Origin: Desulfovibrio sp. A2
GTDB lineage: Bacteria; Desulfobacterota; Desulfovibrionia; Desulfovibrionales; Desulfovibrionaceae
Length of the DNA stretch: 64,000 nucleotides
Assembly: GCF_000226255.1 (NCBI RefSeq)
Contig: NZ_AGFG01000044.1
Span: forward strand, 1 to 64,000
Direction: 5' to 3'
This document shows positions 45,032 through 54,703 of the stretch, piece after piece (within the stretch, counting starts at the first letter, position 1; the number at the start of each line of letters is the position of its first letter). Both the position numbers and the translations under genes were made by a program. The notes under the pieces are model-generated. The model was given only the letters and a program-made list of their open reading frames with translations, ran no database searches and was not told where the DNA came from.

Positions 45032-45810
45032 CATTTCCTCCTCGTCCTGGTAAGGGTTTGTGCCAGCAGCACCAGCACTATGGTCAGCGTGAACATCACC
45101 GCCGACAGGGCGTTGATGTCCGGCTTCACGCCAAGGCGCACCATGGAATAGACGCGCAGGGGCAGCACCTCGAAGGTGGGGCCGGTGACGAAGAAGCTCA
45201 CCAGCACGTCGTCCATGGACAGGGTGAACGACAGCAGCCACCCCGCGGCCACGGCGGGCGCGGCCAGGGGCAGCAGCACATGGCGGAAGGCCCGCCATTC
45301 CGACGCGCCAAGGTCGCGCGCGGCCTCGATGAGCTGCTCGTCGAACTCGGCCAGGCGCGCCAGCACCGTCACGGTGACGAAGGGCAGCGCCAGGGTGACA
45401 TGGGCGGCCAGCAGGGTCCAGAACCCCAGCTGCACCCCCATGGCGATGAAGAAGATGAGCAGCGAGATGCCCATGACGATGTCCGGCGACACGGTGAGCA
45501 CGTAGATGCAGCCGTGCAGCACCTTGCGCCCCGGAAAGCGGTAGCGCCGGATGCAGATGGCCGCCAGCGTGCCCAGCACCGTGGCGATGGTGGCGGCCAG
45601 CGTGGCCACGGACAGCGAGTTCAGCGCGGCGTCCACCAGCGGGCCGTTGGCGGCCAGGGCGGAATACCACTTCAGGGTGAAGCCCTTCCATTCGGTGGTG
45701 TAGCGCGCGTCGTTGAAGGAATAGACGATGACCACCAGGATGGGCACGTACAGGAAGGCGTAGACCAGCCAGACGAGCCAGGTGCGAAGGGTGCGCAGGC
45801 GCAGGGTCAT
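45031..45810 (-). CDS. potC: Polyamine ABC transporter permease PotC
   Basis: The 259-residue membrane protein has six segments and the EAA loop EAARDLGASEWRAFRHVLLPLAAP. The N-terminal WLVWLVYAFLYVPILVVIVYSFN is typical of PotC. The start at 45810 follows GGGAGG and lies one base beyond the potB stop, so translation is coupled. Confidence 0.94.
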   Translation of the reverse strand: MTLRLRTLRTWLVWLVYAFLYVPILVVIVYSFNDARYTTEWKGFTLKWYSALAANGPLVDAALNSLSVATLAATIATVLGTLAAICIRRYRFPGRKVLHGCIYVLTVSPDIVMGISLLIFFIAMGVQLGFWTLLAAHVTLALPFVTVTVLARLAEFDEQLIEAARDLGASEWRAFRHVLLPLAAPAVAAGWLLSFTLSMDDVLVSFFVTGPTFEVLPLRVYSMVRLGVKPDINALSAVMFTLTIVLVLLAQTLTRTRRK

Positions 45811-45811
45811 G

Positions 45812-46765
45812 TCATGCCCTCCCCCGCGCCCTGCGCGCACCGTCCGCGCCGTGCGTCATGTCGTGGCCGCCGTCGGGCGTGCGACCCGCAGTGGCCGCGC
45901 CGGTATCCGCGCCCTTGCGTTCGCGCAGGGCCACCCGGCGGCTGCTGAGCCAGTAGCCGATGATCATCAGCACCAGCAGCGCGGTCATGATGGTGCTGGC
46001 AGCGGCGCCCAGCGGCCAGTCGCGCGCCACCAGAAACTGGTTCTTGATGAAGTTGCCGATGAGCATGCTCTTGGCCCCGCCCAGTATCTCCGGAATGTAG
46101 AAACACCCCAGCGAAGGCAGGAACACCAGCATGCACCCGGCCACGATGCCCGGCAGGGTCAGCGGCAGGGTGACGTGCCAGAAGGCCCGCAGGCTGCTGG
46201 CCCCCAGGTCCTTGGCCGCGTCCAGCAGCCGCTTGTCCAGCTTTTCTATGGACGCGTACAGCGGCAGGATCATGAACGGCAGCAGCGTGTAGGTAAGCCC
46301 GGTGAACACCGCGAACTCGCCGTACATGAACGACACCGGCTCGCTGACGAGGCCCAGGGCCATCAGCACGTTGGAGGCGATGCCCTGCGACTTCAGGATG
46401 ATGATCAGCGCGTAGGTGCGGATGAGCGAGTTGGTCCAGAACGGAATGACCACCAGCAACAGCAGCCACGGCCGCAGCCCGCGCCGGGCCGTGGCCACGG
46501 CGTAGGCGAACGGGTAGCCGATGAGCAGGCACACCAGGGTGCTGGCGGCGGCCAGCCACAGCGATTCGCCCAGTATCCTGACGAACACCGGGTCGGCGAG
46601 GCGGGCGTAGTTGTCCCACGTGAACACCAGGCTCACGAAGTCCGACTCGCCCCGCTCCAGAAAGGTGACCAGCAGCAGGCCAAGGTTGGGCAACAGGGCG
46701 AACAGCCCCAGCCACAACCAGACCACGGCGATGCTGGCGGTGCGGAAGGGTCTACGCCGCGTCAT
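45812..46765 (-). CDS. potB: Polyamine ABC transporter permease PotB
   Basis: The 317-residue permease has six segments, the [16 protein letters not shown] motif of PotB and EAA loop [24 protein letters not shown]. About 30 extra charged, disordered residues follow the last membrane segment. The start overlaps the potA end by 14 bases. Confidence 0.94.
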   Translation of the reverse strand: MTRRRPFRTASIAVVWLWLGLFALLPNLGLLLVTFLERGESDFVSLVFTWDNYARLADPVFVRILGESLWLAAASTLVCLLIGYPFAYAVATARRGLRPWLLLLVVIPFWTNSLIRTYALIIILKSQGIASNVLMALGLVSEPVSFMYGEFAVFTGLTYTLLPFMILPLYASIEKLDKRLLDAAKDLGASSLRAFWHVTLPLTLPGIVAGCMLVFLPSLGCFYIPEILGGAKSMLIGNFIKNQFLVARDWPLGAAASTIMTALLVLMIIGYWLSSRRVALRERKGADTGAATAGRTPDGGHDMTHGADGARRARGRA

Positions 46766-47951
46766 CGGGCAGCAGGACCTCCCATCCGTCCACCCAGCTT
46801 ACGGCCACGCGCTCGCCGGGGTTGTAGTTGATGTCCTCGTCGTCCTCGTTGAAGAACTCGGCCGCCATCAGGCGCTGCCCGTCGTCCAGGGTGATGACCA
46901 GGTCCACCGTGGCGCCCTTGTACACCGATTCCTCGATGCGGCCCCACAGGTGCGGCCAATCCGGGGTTTCCGCAACCGCAATGCGGTCGATGCGCAAATC
47001 CTCGGGCCGCAGCAGCACCTGCACCGCGTCGCCGGGGGCCAGCCTGCGGGGCGAACGCACCGGAAACACCGTGCCACCCACGGTGGCGTCGTACAGGTGC
47101 TCGCCGGGTTTCAGGTCCGGCGGCAGGGCGGCGTGCTCCGGCGTGCCCGGCGCGGGCGGGGCCAGGGGCGCGCCCGGCGCGGCGGACCAGTCCAGGCGCA
47201 CGGCGTCGATACGGCCCGGCAAGGCGTTGATGTCGCCCACGAAGCGCGCCACGTACATGTTGGCGGGTTCCTCGTAGATTTCCTTGGGCGCGCCGATCTG
47301 CTCTATGCGGCCCTCGTTCATCACCACCACCCGGTCGGACATGGCGAACGCCTCTTCCTGGTCGTGGGTGACGAACACGAAGGTGATGCCAAGCTGCCGC
47401 TGCAAATGCTTGATTTCAAGCTGCATCTGCTTGCGAAGCTTGAAGTCCAGCGCGCTGAAGGGTTCATCCAGCAAGAGCACCAGCGGGTTGTTGATGACCG
47501 CGCGGGCAATGGCCACGCGCTGCTGCTGCCCGCCGGAAAGCTGGCGCGGCTTGCGATCGGCGAATGTTTCCAGGTGCACCATGCGCAGGGCGTCATGCAC
47601 ACGGCGGGCCGTCTCGTCCGCCGCCACGCCCTGCATCTTCAGGCCGAAGGCCACGTTGTCGCGCACAGTCATGTGCGGGAACAGCGCGTAGTTCTGGAAC
47701 ACGGTATTCACCTGGCGCTGTTCGGGGGGCACGCGGTTGACCACCTGGCCGTTGATGCGCACCTCGCCCGCCGTGGGCTGCTCGAAGCCCGAAAGCAGGC
47801 GCAGGATGGTGGTCTTGCCGCAGCCCGACGGCCCCAACAGGGTCAGGAATTCGCCGTTGCGGATGGTGAGGTCTATGGAGTCGAGCGCCACGGTGTCTTC
47901 GAACGTCTTGGTGACGCCGCGCAACTCGATGATGTGTTCCTGGTCTGCCAT
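46752..47951 (-). CDS. potA: Polyamine ABC transporter ATPase PotA
   Basis: The 399-residue protein has an NBD with Walker A GPSGCGKT, signature LSGGQ, Walker B LLLLDE and H-loop VTHD, all consensus. A C-terminal TOBE-type regulatory domain ends the protein. The regulatory part contains a Pro/Ala-rich insertion (about 258-280). It energises PotBC. The start at 47951 has AGAGG upstream. It is the first gene of the potABCD operon, in the order potA-potB-potC-potD. Confidence 0.94.
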   Translation of the reverse strand: MADQEHIIELRGVTKTFEDTVALDSIDLTIRNGEFLTLLGPSGCGKTTILRLLSGFEQPTAGEVRINGQVVNRVPPEQRQVNTVFQNYALFPHMTVRDNVAFGLKMQGVAADETARRVHDALRMVHLETFADRKPRQLSGGQQQRVAIARAVINNPLVLLLDEPFSALDFKLRKQMQLEIKHLQRQLGITFVFVTHDQEEAFAMSDRVVVMNEGRIEQIGAPKEIYEEPANMYVARFVGDINALPGRIDAVRLDWSAAPGAPLAPPAPGTPEHAALPPDLKPGEHLYDATVGGTVFPVRSPRRLAPGDAVQVLLRPEDLRIDRIAVAETPDWPHLWGRIEESVYKGATVDLVITLDDGQRLMAAEFFNEDDEDINYNPGERVAVSWVDGWEVLLPDDAA

Positions 47952-48758
47952 CGTCGCCTCTTGGTGTGCTCTGTCGGGGGGCTGCCCCGGATGGCCCTTG
48001 CGGACCGGAAAGCCGTCGGGAACGGATCGGGAACCGTCTGCGCCGTGCCCGCGCGCGGGGTGCGCGCGGCTCCGGAGTATCCGGAGCCGCGTTCCGGATC
48101 GACGCCGCCGGATGCCACATGCATGCCGCCCCGGCACAGGGGGCCGGGCAGTGGGCAAGTGCGGCGCCGGTGCGCCGTGGCGCATCGCACCGGGAGCCGG
48201 TACGTCGAAAGTCGCGGTAAGGGGTGGGGGACGGAATCGCTACGCTACGGGATGCGGGGCGCGCCGGTTACCGGCGCGCACGGGCCAAGGGGCCGGCATC
48301 GCCGGCCACGGGCGTTCGGGCGTTGCCGGAGCGGCGAAGCCCCAGATTGCGCACCCGGTGCACCGGCCGGGATGAAAGGATGACCTGCGAGCAGCGTATC
48401 ATGCGTTCGTCTTCCGTCATGCAGCCGGCCTTGCGGCCGGTGGTGTGACTGGCCGCGCGTCCAGAACTGGCGCGGGCCGGAAGGGGGTCGTTCGGGGTTT
48501 GTGTGCCATGCGAGGGGCAGGGTGACAAGCAAAAAAACACCCCTGCCCGCAGGGGGCTTGCCGCAGGCTGGGCCAGCTTGCCGGAGCGCCTCCGGCCGCC
48601 ACCGATGCCCTGCCCTTCGGGGCTTCGCCCCCCCCCACTGCGGCGTCACCGTCCAACGGTGCAGCATACCGTGGAAATCACTTCCTGCGGAAACCGCTTG
48701 CGCGCCTCGCGGCTTCCGCCTTCGAGCCCCCATGCCGTGCCGGGGGCCGAACATCCGG
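47952..48758. other. 800-base intergenic region with three strong hairpins
   Basis: No gene is supported. Perfect hairpins occur at 48065-48091 (12-bp stem, GTA loop), 48259-48279 (10-bp arms around one T) and 48291-48307 (GGCCGGC-ATC-GCCGGCC). They lie in the direction of potA transcription and could form a structured leader or promoter-proximal operators, perhaps for polyamine response. The right end carries the deacetylase terminator. Confidence 0.45.
48531..48555 (-). terminator. Terminator of the polysaccharide deacetylase gene
   Basis: On the minus strand CCCCTG-N4-CAGGGG is followed by TG and seven T residues (A-run at 48531-48537 on the plus strand). Confidence 0.7.
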
Positions 48759-49691
48759 CTATCGGCTCGCCGCCCCCGCCGCGTCCGCCGCCTCGGACAA
48801 GCGCACCAAGCGCACCCCCCGCCGCAGCAGTTCCGGCAGGGCCGAGCGCAGCCCCGCACCGGTGCCCGCGCCCGGCTTGTTCACGTGCAGCAGCAGGATG
48901 TCGCCATTACGGGCGGCCAGCAGGTTGCGCGCCACGGCCGGGGCGGGCAGCGTGGCCCCGGCGTCGGCCGCCACGGTGCAGCCGGTGACGGTCTGGCCAA
49001 GGTCCGCCGCAATGCGCACGGCCACCTCGTCGCAGAACAGGGTGGCGGCCCGGTAGAAACGCGGGCGCGCGCCGGTGAGCGCGGCCAGCCGCCGGGCGTT
49101 GGACTCCACCTCGTCCACGAATCCGGCCACGGAACGGGTGCCCCGGATGCCATAGGCCGCGCGCCCGGTCACCGAGGCCGGGCGGTGGCGCGCGCCGTGG
49201 TTGGCGATCTCGAACAGCGGGTCGGCGGCAAGATCGGCGGCCTCGGAGGGGTGGGCGTTGAGCCACGGCCCGGCCAGGAACAACGTGGCGGGCACGCGCA
49301 GTTCACGCAGCAGGGCAATGATGGAGGCATCGTACCCGCCGCCGCAGGCGTCAAACGTCAGGGCCACGGTGACCAGGCCGTTCTTGGTCATGGCGGAGGC
49401 GGGCAGGCGGGTGAGCGTGCCGGGCAGTGCCGGTCCCCACTGGGTGGGCTGCTGGCTGGCATATCGGGCGTTCAGCTTGGCCGTCAGCTCCGGCAGGGGC
49501 AATGCGGCCAGTTCCGGTTCCGCAGAACGCGCTGTCGGTGCGCACAGCAGGACAAACAGCGCGGCCAGCAGGGCCAGCACGTCCCGCGTCCGGCATTGCC
49601 AGGGCGAGGGCACGGACACGCGCGCGGGCAACGGCCAGAGCCGGGGCGTGCCCCAAGGGGCGATGCGGCCCTGCCCGCCAGCGGCGGCCAC
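48759..49691 (-). CDS. Polysaccharide deacetylase family protein (NodB fold)
   Basis: The 310-residue exported protein has a long N-terminal leader whose hydrophobic part (about 38-55, LLAALFVLLCAPTARSA) is a signal peptide. NodB motif 1 is TFDACGGGYD with two Asp; motif 2 is NHGARHRP with the zinc-binding His pair. RFYRAATLFCDEVA and ILLLHVNKPG follow as later motifs. It should remove N-acetyl groups from a cell-wall or surface polysaccharide. GTG at 49691 lies three bases after the aroE stop, with GGGGAAAGG inside the aroE end, so it is coupled to aroE. Confidence 0.85.
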   Translation of the reverse strand: MAAAGGQGRIAPWGTPRLWPLPARVSVPSPWQCRTRDVLALLAALFVLLCAPTARSAEPELAALPLPELTAKLNARYASQQPTQWGPALPGTLTRLPASAMTKNGLVTVALTFDACGGGYDASIIALLRELRVPATLFLAGPWLNAHPSEAADLAADPLFEIANHGARHRPASVTGRAAYGIRGTRSVAGFVDEVESNARRLAALTGARPRFYRAATLFCDEVAVRIAADLGQTVTGCTVAADAGATLPAPAVARNLLAARNGDILLLHVNKPGAGTGAGLRSALPELLRRGVRLVRLSEAADAAGAASR

Positions 49692-49694
49692 GGC

Positions 49695-50627
49695 CTAGCC
49701 TTTCCCCAGGCCGGGCAGTTCGCACTGGCCGCAGGCGCGGCCCACGGCAACGTCACCGAAGCCCAAAGCCACGGCAACCAGGGTGCGCGCCCCCTCGGCG
49801 GGCAGCTCACGGCCGGTCCACAGGCGGAACTGCTCGCGCCCCTGCTCCACGAACATGGCCAGGCCGTCCTGCGTATCCCAGCCCGCGTCGGCGGCCTCGG
49901 AAAGGAAGCGGGTCCGCAACGGGTTGTAGACAAGATCATAGGCAAGCCCGCGCCCCCCCGCAGCCGGGGCGGCAAAGCCCTGCGCGGGATACGCGGTATC
50001 ACCCTGCCGCTCACCGGACATGCCCATGGGGGTGGTGTTGACGATCAGGTCCGCGCCCCAGGCGGCGCGCGCTTCCCAGTCCACCACCGCCGCGCCGAAT
50101 TCGGCGGCCAGCGGCGCGGCCTTTTCCGGGTTGCGCCCGGTGACGGCCACCGCGCCCACCACGCCCTCTCCGACGGGGCCAAGCTCGTTCAGCCCGGCCA
50201 GCACGGCGCGGGCCGCACCGCCATTGCCCAGAACCAACGCCCTGGCGCACCGCCACCCTGCCGCCGCGCGCTGGCGCAACGGGGCCAGAAAACCGGTGAC
50301 ATCCGTGTTTTCGCCCAGCAACTGCCCGTCGCGCCAGTACAGGGTGTTCACCGCACCCACGGCGCGGGCCCGCTCGCTGACGCCGTCCAGCAGGGGCAGG
50401 ACGGTCTGCTTGTGGGGAATGGTGACGCTGGCCCCGCGTATGGGCAGGGTGCGTACGGCGGTGATGAAGTCGCCCACCCGGCCCGGCTCCAGCGGCCAGG
50501 CCATGTACACGGCGGGGATGTCCAGCAGGCCAAAGCCCCAGTTGTGCAGCAGGGGGCTCATGGTATGGCCCAGGGGATGACCGATGATACCGTAGAGTTC
50601 GCGGGGCAGAAACAGTTGTGCGGGCAT
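49695..50627 (-). CDS. aroE: Shikimate dehydrogenase
   Basis: The 310-residue enzyme reduces 3-dehydroshikimate with NADPH in aromatic amino acid synthesis. The substrate loop GHPLGHTMSP, catalytic Lys in SVTIPHK, Asp in GENTDVTGF and nucleotide loop LVLGNGGAARAVLAGL are present. The nucleotide loop has GNGG where most have GAGG. NTTPMGM is intact. The C-terminus is longer than usual by about 25 residues with a CGQC motif. GGAGG precedes the ATG. It runs into the deacetylase gene. Confidence 0.93.
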   Translation of the reverse strand: MPAQLFLPRELYGIIGHPLGHTMSPLLHNWGFGLLDIPAVYMAWPLEPGRVGDFITAVRTLPIRGASVTIPHKQTVLPLLDGVSERARAVGAVNTLYWRDGQLLGENTDVTGFLAPLRQRAAAGWRCARALVLGNGGAARAVLAGLNELGPVGEGVVGAVAVTGRNPEKAAPLAAEFGAAVVDWEARAAWGADLIVNTTPMGMSGERQGDTAYPAQGFAAPAAGGRGLAYDLVYNPLRTRFLSEAADAGWDTQDGLAMFVEQGREQFRLWTGRELPAEGARTLVAVALGFGDVAVGRACGQCELPGLGKG

Positions 50628-50705
50628 GGAACGGCCTCCGGCGGACGCTCCCTGCCCCTTCCGTCAGGGCTGCCCGCCCACAATGGACGTTTTGGAGGGA
50701 GGGGT

Positions 50706-50744
50706 CCGGGGAGGGAGACCTTTTGCAAAAGGTCCCCTCCCCGG
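50706..50744. terminator. Long symmetric terminator between hisG and aroE
   Basis: Nearly perfect 18-bp stem: CCGGGGAGGG with CCCTCCCCGG outside and GACCTTTT with AAAAGGTC inside, with one bulged A. It is the same design as 13611-13647 and can terminate hisG transcription. Confidence 0.75.
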
Positions 50745-50775
50745 TTCATTCTTCAAACCTTCTTTCAGCCCGACC

Positions 50776-51657
50776 CTAGATAACCTTGTTCAGCGAGTAC
50801 TCAATGATGCCTTCGGCACCGGCGGCGCGCAGGCGGGGGATGAGGTCGCGCACCACGCCGTTGTCCACCACGATTTCCACGGCGAACCAGGTGCTGTCGC
50901 GCAGCCCGGCCACGGTGGGCGAATTGAGGCTGGGCAGCTGGTCGAGCACGGCGTCCAGGTTGCCCGAGGGCACGTTCATCTTCAGGCCCACCAGCGAATC
51001 GGCGCGCAGCGCGCCCTGCAGCAGCAGGTCGATCTGTTCGATCTTGGCGCGCTTCCACGGGTCTTCCCAGGCGGCCTTGCTGGTGATGAGCACGGTGTTG
51101 GTCAGCAGCACTTCCGCGATGATGCGCAGGCCGTGGGCCTTGATGGTGGTGCCGGTTTCGGTGACCTCGACGATGGCGTCGGCCAAGCCTTCCACCACCT
51201 TGGCCTCGGTGGCGCCCCAGGAATACTGCACCTTGACGGGGATGCCCGCGTCCTCGAAGTAGCGGCGGGTGACGCCCAGCAGTTCGGTGGCGATGGTGCA
51301 GCCCGCGAGGTCCTCGGGCCGCACGTAGGGCGAATCGCCGCCCACGGCCAGCACCCAGCGGGCCGGGCGATTGCTGACCTTGGAGTAGACCAGGTCGGAC
51401 ACCACGACCACGTCGGCCCCGGTTTCCAGCAGCCAGTCCTTGCCGGTCAGGCCCACGTCGAGCACGCCGTCCTCGATGTAGCGGGGAATTTCCTGCACCC
51501 GGCAGAGGCGAGCGGTCAGTTCCGGGTCGTTGATCTCGGGGAAGTAGTTGCGGTGATGCTTGCGGATCTTCCACCCGGAGCGGGCGAACAGGTTCACGGT
51601 GGCTTCTTCCAGCGAGCCCTTGGGAATGCCGATCTTCAGCATGTTGTTGCCGGACAT
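50776..51657 (-). CDS. hisG: ATP phosphoribosyltransferase (long form)
   Basis: The 293-residue enzyme joins ATP and PRPP in the first step of histidine synthesis. LKIGIPKGSLEEAT at the N-terminus, DVGLTGKDW and the PRPP loop EVTETGTTIKAHGL are characteristic. The C-terminal about 75 residues form the ACT-like regulatory domain of the long form, so feedback inhibition by histidine is expected. Start and hisI stop overlap as TAATG. Confidence 0.96.
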   Translation of the reverse strand: MSGNNMLKIGIPKGSLEEATVNLFARSGWKIRKHHRNYFPEINDPELTARLCRVQEIPRYIEDGVLDVGLTGKDWLLETGADVVVVSDLVYSKVSNRPARWVLAVGGDSPYVRPEDLAGCTIATELLGVTRRYFEDAGIPVKVQYSWGATEAKVVEGLADAIVEVTETGTTIKAHGLRIIAEVLLTNTVLITSKAAWEDPWKRAKIEQIDLLLQGALRADSLVGLKMNVPSGNLDAVLDQLPSLNSPTVAGLRDSTWFAVEIVVDNGVVRDLIPRLRAAGAEGIIEYSLNKVI

Positions 51658-52058
51658 TATTTGTAGACCTCCTTGGGGTCGAACACGCGGGGCGAGCAGA
51701 TGACGGGTTTGCCGTCCGTAAGCTCTCGGTAGAAACAGCTGCGGTACCCTTCATGGCAGGCCGCGCCGCCCTTCTGTTCCACGAGCAGCAGCACGGTGTC
51801 GCTGTCGCAGTCCAGGCGCACGGCCTTGATATGCTGGGTATGGCCCGACGTGCCGCCCTTGTGCCACAGCCGCCCACGGCTGCGGCTGAAGTAATGCGCC
51901 TCGCCGGTGGCGAGGGTGGCGTCCCATGCTGCCTCGTTCATCCAGGCCATCATCAGCACTTCGCCGGTGGCGGCGCACTGGGCGATGGCGGGCACGAGAC
52001 CGTTCATTTTCGCGAAATCGGGGCGGAAGCCTTGTGCGGCGTCGGAAGCCTGAGCCAT
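51657..52058 (-). CDS. hisI: Phosphoribosyl-AMP cyclohydrolase
   Basis: The 133-residue zinc enzyme performs the third step of histidine synthesis. [29 protein letters not shown] (magnesium site), and the zinc Cys in [13 protein letters not shown] are all present. It lacks the HisE pyrophosphohydrolase domain, which must be separate. AGGA lies ten bases before the ATG. It is coupled to hisG; the other his genes are not in the window. Confidence 0.96.
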   Translation of the reverse strand: MAQASDAAQGFRPDFAKMNGLVPAIAQCAATGEVLMMAWMNEAAWDATLATGEAHYFSRSRGRLWHKGGTSGHTQHIKAVRLDCDSDTVLLLVEQKGGAACHEGYRSCFYRELTDGKPVICSPRVFDPKEVYK

Positions 52059-52309
52059 GTGCGATGTCCTCGCGCGGGGAAATCCCCAAGGGGGTTGCGG
52101 GGCAAGGCCCCAAAAAGGTTTCGGGGGCGTGGCGATGGCGGGCAGTGGCGAACAGCGCGTTTGCCCGGTGCATGGCCGCAAGGTGGCGAATCTAGCCGTT
52201 CCGTGTGACGGACGCAAGGCGTCGAGGCGGGGCGAGCGCCGTGAACGCGCCGCAACGACAGGCCACTGACCGCCGGAGCCCCCGGAGAACCGACCCGACG
52301 CCGCTTTGA

Positions 52310-53452
52310 TCAGTCCCGTACCTTGGCGTGGGCGGACAGCACCGCCAGTTGCACTCCGGCCAGATGTTCCAGTTCCTCGGCCAGGGCCAGGGCGCGGGCG
52401 GCGGAAGGGCCGGTGCAGCACAGGCCGTGGCGTTCCATCCACACCGCGTCGCGGGTGGCGGCTGCCGCCGCCACGGCGTCGGCCAGTTCCTGCGTGCCGG
52501 GGGCGTGGGCGGGCGCGAAGCCCAACTGGGCGCGCAGCAATTCCGATTCGTAGATGGGCAGGCGCAGCATGTCGTCCGGGGGCACCAGCGCCCCCAGGGC
52601 CAGCAGGCGCGGCGGGTGGGTGTGCACCACGGCCATGGCGTCGGGCCGGGCGCGGTAGATGGCCAAGTGCATGGCCCCTTCGGACGAGGGTTTGCCCCCG
52701 GCCAGCACCGCGCCGGTGGCGATGTCCACCAGCGCGAGATCGCCGGGACCCAAGTCGCCCCGACCCAGGTCACCCTTGATCGTGCCGGAACAGGTCATCA
52801 GGCAGGCAGCCCCCAGGCGCAGACTGGCGTTGCCGTTGAACCCGGAATACAGCCCGCGCTGCCAGCCACGCAGACAGATGCGCCGCAACTCGTCGGCATG
52901 CCCTTCCGGAATGCCCTCGCCCCACGCCGAGGGGGCGGAACCGACAATCGCGCTTACGAATCCTTCACCATTTGAAAGACACTTCGTCATACGATTCGTA
53001 GCACCGGGCTCGCCGCCGCGCTCCTGCGCCATGCCCTCCGCACGCTGGCGATACGAAGTCTTGATGTCGATGACCGGTGTGCCGTCCAGCGCTTCCAGCG
53101 GAGCCACGCGAAGACGCATGGAGCCGTCCGCGCCGGGCACCAGTTCCAGCAGGCGCACCTCGTGCAGGCCCACGGGGTTGGGCCGGGCGGGGGAGCGGGT
53201 GTTGAACACCCCGCGCCGGGGGCGCTTCATGTCGCCGCGCGGATGCACGGACAGCACGTCGCGGTCGGCGCGGTGCAGCCAGGTGAGCAGGGTCAGCGAC
53301 AGGCCCGGCGTCAGGGTGTCCAGGCCGGGCACGTAGGGAGCGGCAATCTCCACCCACGCCTCGGGCGCGCCCTCGTCGCCCTGCTTGGGGCACTGCGAAA
53401 GGTCGGTGCGCGGCGACACAATGACGCCGATGGGCCGCAGGGTGGTGTCCAT
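52310..53452 (-). CDS. Fusion of TrmO/TsaA-like methyltransferase and class II aldolase
   Basis: The 380-residue protein is one uninterrupted frame. Residues about 1-145 match the TsaA/YaeB (TrmO) family: [37 protein letters not shown] and [13 protein letters not shown]. Its E. coli member methylates t6A37 in tRNA using SAM. Residues about 180-380 form a class II aldolase/adducin domain with [20 protein letters not shown], zinc ligands in VVHTHPP and ERHGL. This resembles fuculose-phosphate aldolase or methylthioribulose-phosphate dehydratase. The E. coli TrmO C-terminal domain is thus replaced by an aldolase. Both halves keep their motifs. It lies upstream of hisI on the same strand. Confidence 0.88.
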   Translation of the reverse strand: MDTTLRPIGVIVSPRTDLSQCPKQGDEGAPEAWVEIAAPYVPGLDTLTPGLSLTLLTWLHRADRDVLSVHPRGDMKRPRRGVFNTRSPARPNPVGLHEVRLLELVPGADGSMRLRVAPLEALDGTPVIDIKTSYRQRAEGMAQERGGEPGATNRMTKCLSNGEGFVSAIVGSAPSAWGEGIPEGHADELRRICLRGWQRGLYSGFNGNASLRLGAACLMTCSGTIKGDLGRGDLGPGDLALVDIATGAVLAGGKPSSEGAMHLAIYRARPDAMAVVHTHPPRLLALGALVPPDDMLRLPIYESELLRAQLGFAPAHAPGTQELADAVAAAAATRDAVWMERHGLCCTGPSAARALALAEELEHLAGVQLAVLSAHAKVRD

Positions 53453-53536
53453 ATGTCCCGCTCCTTGATTGTCTGGGGGTTAAATGTCGCCCACCGGCGA
53501 CCCCAAATGAACTGTTTTTTGGGGGGAAGGGGCCTC

Positions 53537-54595
53537 TTACCCCGAAAAATGGTCGAACCCGGCGGACGCGGGCAGATCACCGTTGACCAGCACCACACCG
53601 TCGGCGGTAACCTGGCCGAGCAGGGTCAGGCCGGGCACGGCCTCGCGCACCCTGTCCAGCAGGGCCGGGCGGCAGCTGCCCAGCAGGGCGTAGTCCTCGC
53701 CGCCGATGAAGGCGATGTCCACGGGGTCCAGATCGTTGGCCAAGGCATAGGCGCGCACCTCGTCGGGCTGGGCGTCGGGGTCCATCACCAACTCGGCCCC
53801 AAGGCCGCTGCCCCGGTCCGCGCCGATGAGCCGGGGCAAGTCGCGCACCAGCCCGTCGGACACATCCATGAGCGCGATGCGCTCGTCGCCGGCGCCGCAG
53901 ATGGCCGCCAGCGCCAGCCCCGCCGCCACCTGCGGACGCGGCCGCAAATGGGCGCGGCACGCTTCCGGGTACAGGTGCGCGGCTTCGCCGCCCATGCTTT
54001 CCAGGGTCAACAGGCCCACGCGCGCAAGGCCGGTGCGGCCCACCAGAAACAGCGGGTCGCCCGGCAGGCAGCCGCCCCGGCGCAGGAAGGGCGATGCGTC
54101 TTCGCCGCCAGCCTCCGCGCCGTTTCCGTCCCCGTTCCGGTCCGCACTGTCCGCCTGCGACGGGCGCGGCGCGGGGCCGCCCCATACCGTGATGCACAGG
54201 GACAGCGCGTCACCGCGCGCAAGGTCACCGCCGGACAGGGCCATGCCGTGCTCGCGCGCCAGCGCGGCCATGGCGCCCAGCATGTCGTCGCAGAATTCGC
54301 GCGAAAGGTCGGCGGGCGCGGTGAGCGCCAGGCTGAAGCCCAGCGGACGCGCCCCGCAGGCGGCCAGGTCGCTGATGTTCACGGCCAGCGCCTTGTGGCC
54401 GATGTCCGCCGGGCTGAAGTAGCTGGTGCGGAAGTGGGCGTGCTCATTGAACAGGTCGGTGCTCACGGCCATGCGCGGCGGGCAGGCGATGACGGCGCAA
54501 TCGTCGCCGCGCCCCACGCGCAGATGGGGGTGGGCGTTGGTGAAGTGGCGGTCGATGGCGGCGAGGAAATCGTCCTCGGAGGCAAGCCGGGTCAT
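53537..54595 (-). CDS. thiL: Thiamine-monophosphate kinase
   Basis: The 352-residue enzyme phosphorylates thiamine monophosphate to the diphosphate cofactor. GRGDDCAVI, VSTDLFNEHAHF, NISDLAACGARPL, SGGDLARGD and MDVSDGLVRDLPRL are the metal and nucleotide motifs. GGEDYALL near the end is diagnostic. A Gly/Asp-rich low-complexity insertion (about 140-170) is not typical. AGGAG precedes the ATG by 11 bases. It lies 84 bases upstream of the TrmO-aldolase gene. Confidence 0.94.
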   Translation of the reverse strand: MTRLASEDDFLAAIDRHFTNAHPHLRVGRGDDCAVIACPPRMAVSTDLFNEHAHFRTSYFSPADIGHKALAVNISDLAACGARPLGFSLALTAPADLSREFCDDMLGAMAALAREHGMALSGGDLARGDALSLCITVWGGPAPRPSQADSADRNGDGNGAEAGGEDASPFLRRGGCLPGDPLFLVGRTGLARVGLLTLESMGGEAAHLYPEACRAHLRPRPQVAAGLALAAICGAGDERIALMDVSDGLVRDLPRLIGADRGSGLGAELVMDPDAQPDEVRAYALANDLDPVDIAFIGGEDYALLGSCRPALLDRVREAVPGLTLLGQVTADGVVLVNGDLPASAGFDHFSG

Positions 54596-54703
54596 GCGAA
54601 GGCTCCTGAACGGATGATGTGGGACGCTACCGGGCGCTGACGGCATCTTGCACGCCGCCGGAGCACGCAGCCATGCCATGATGGCACGGCTGCGCCGCCC
54701 GCG

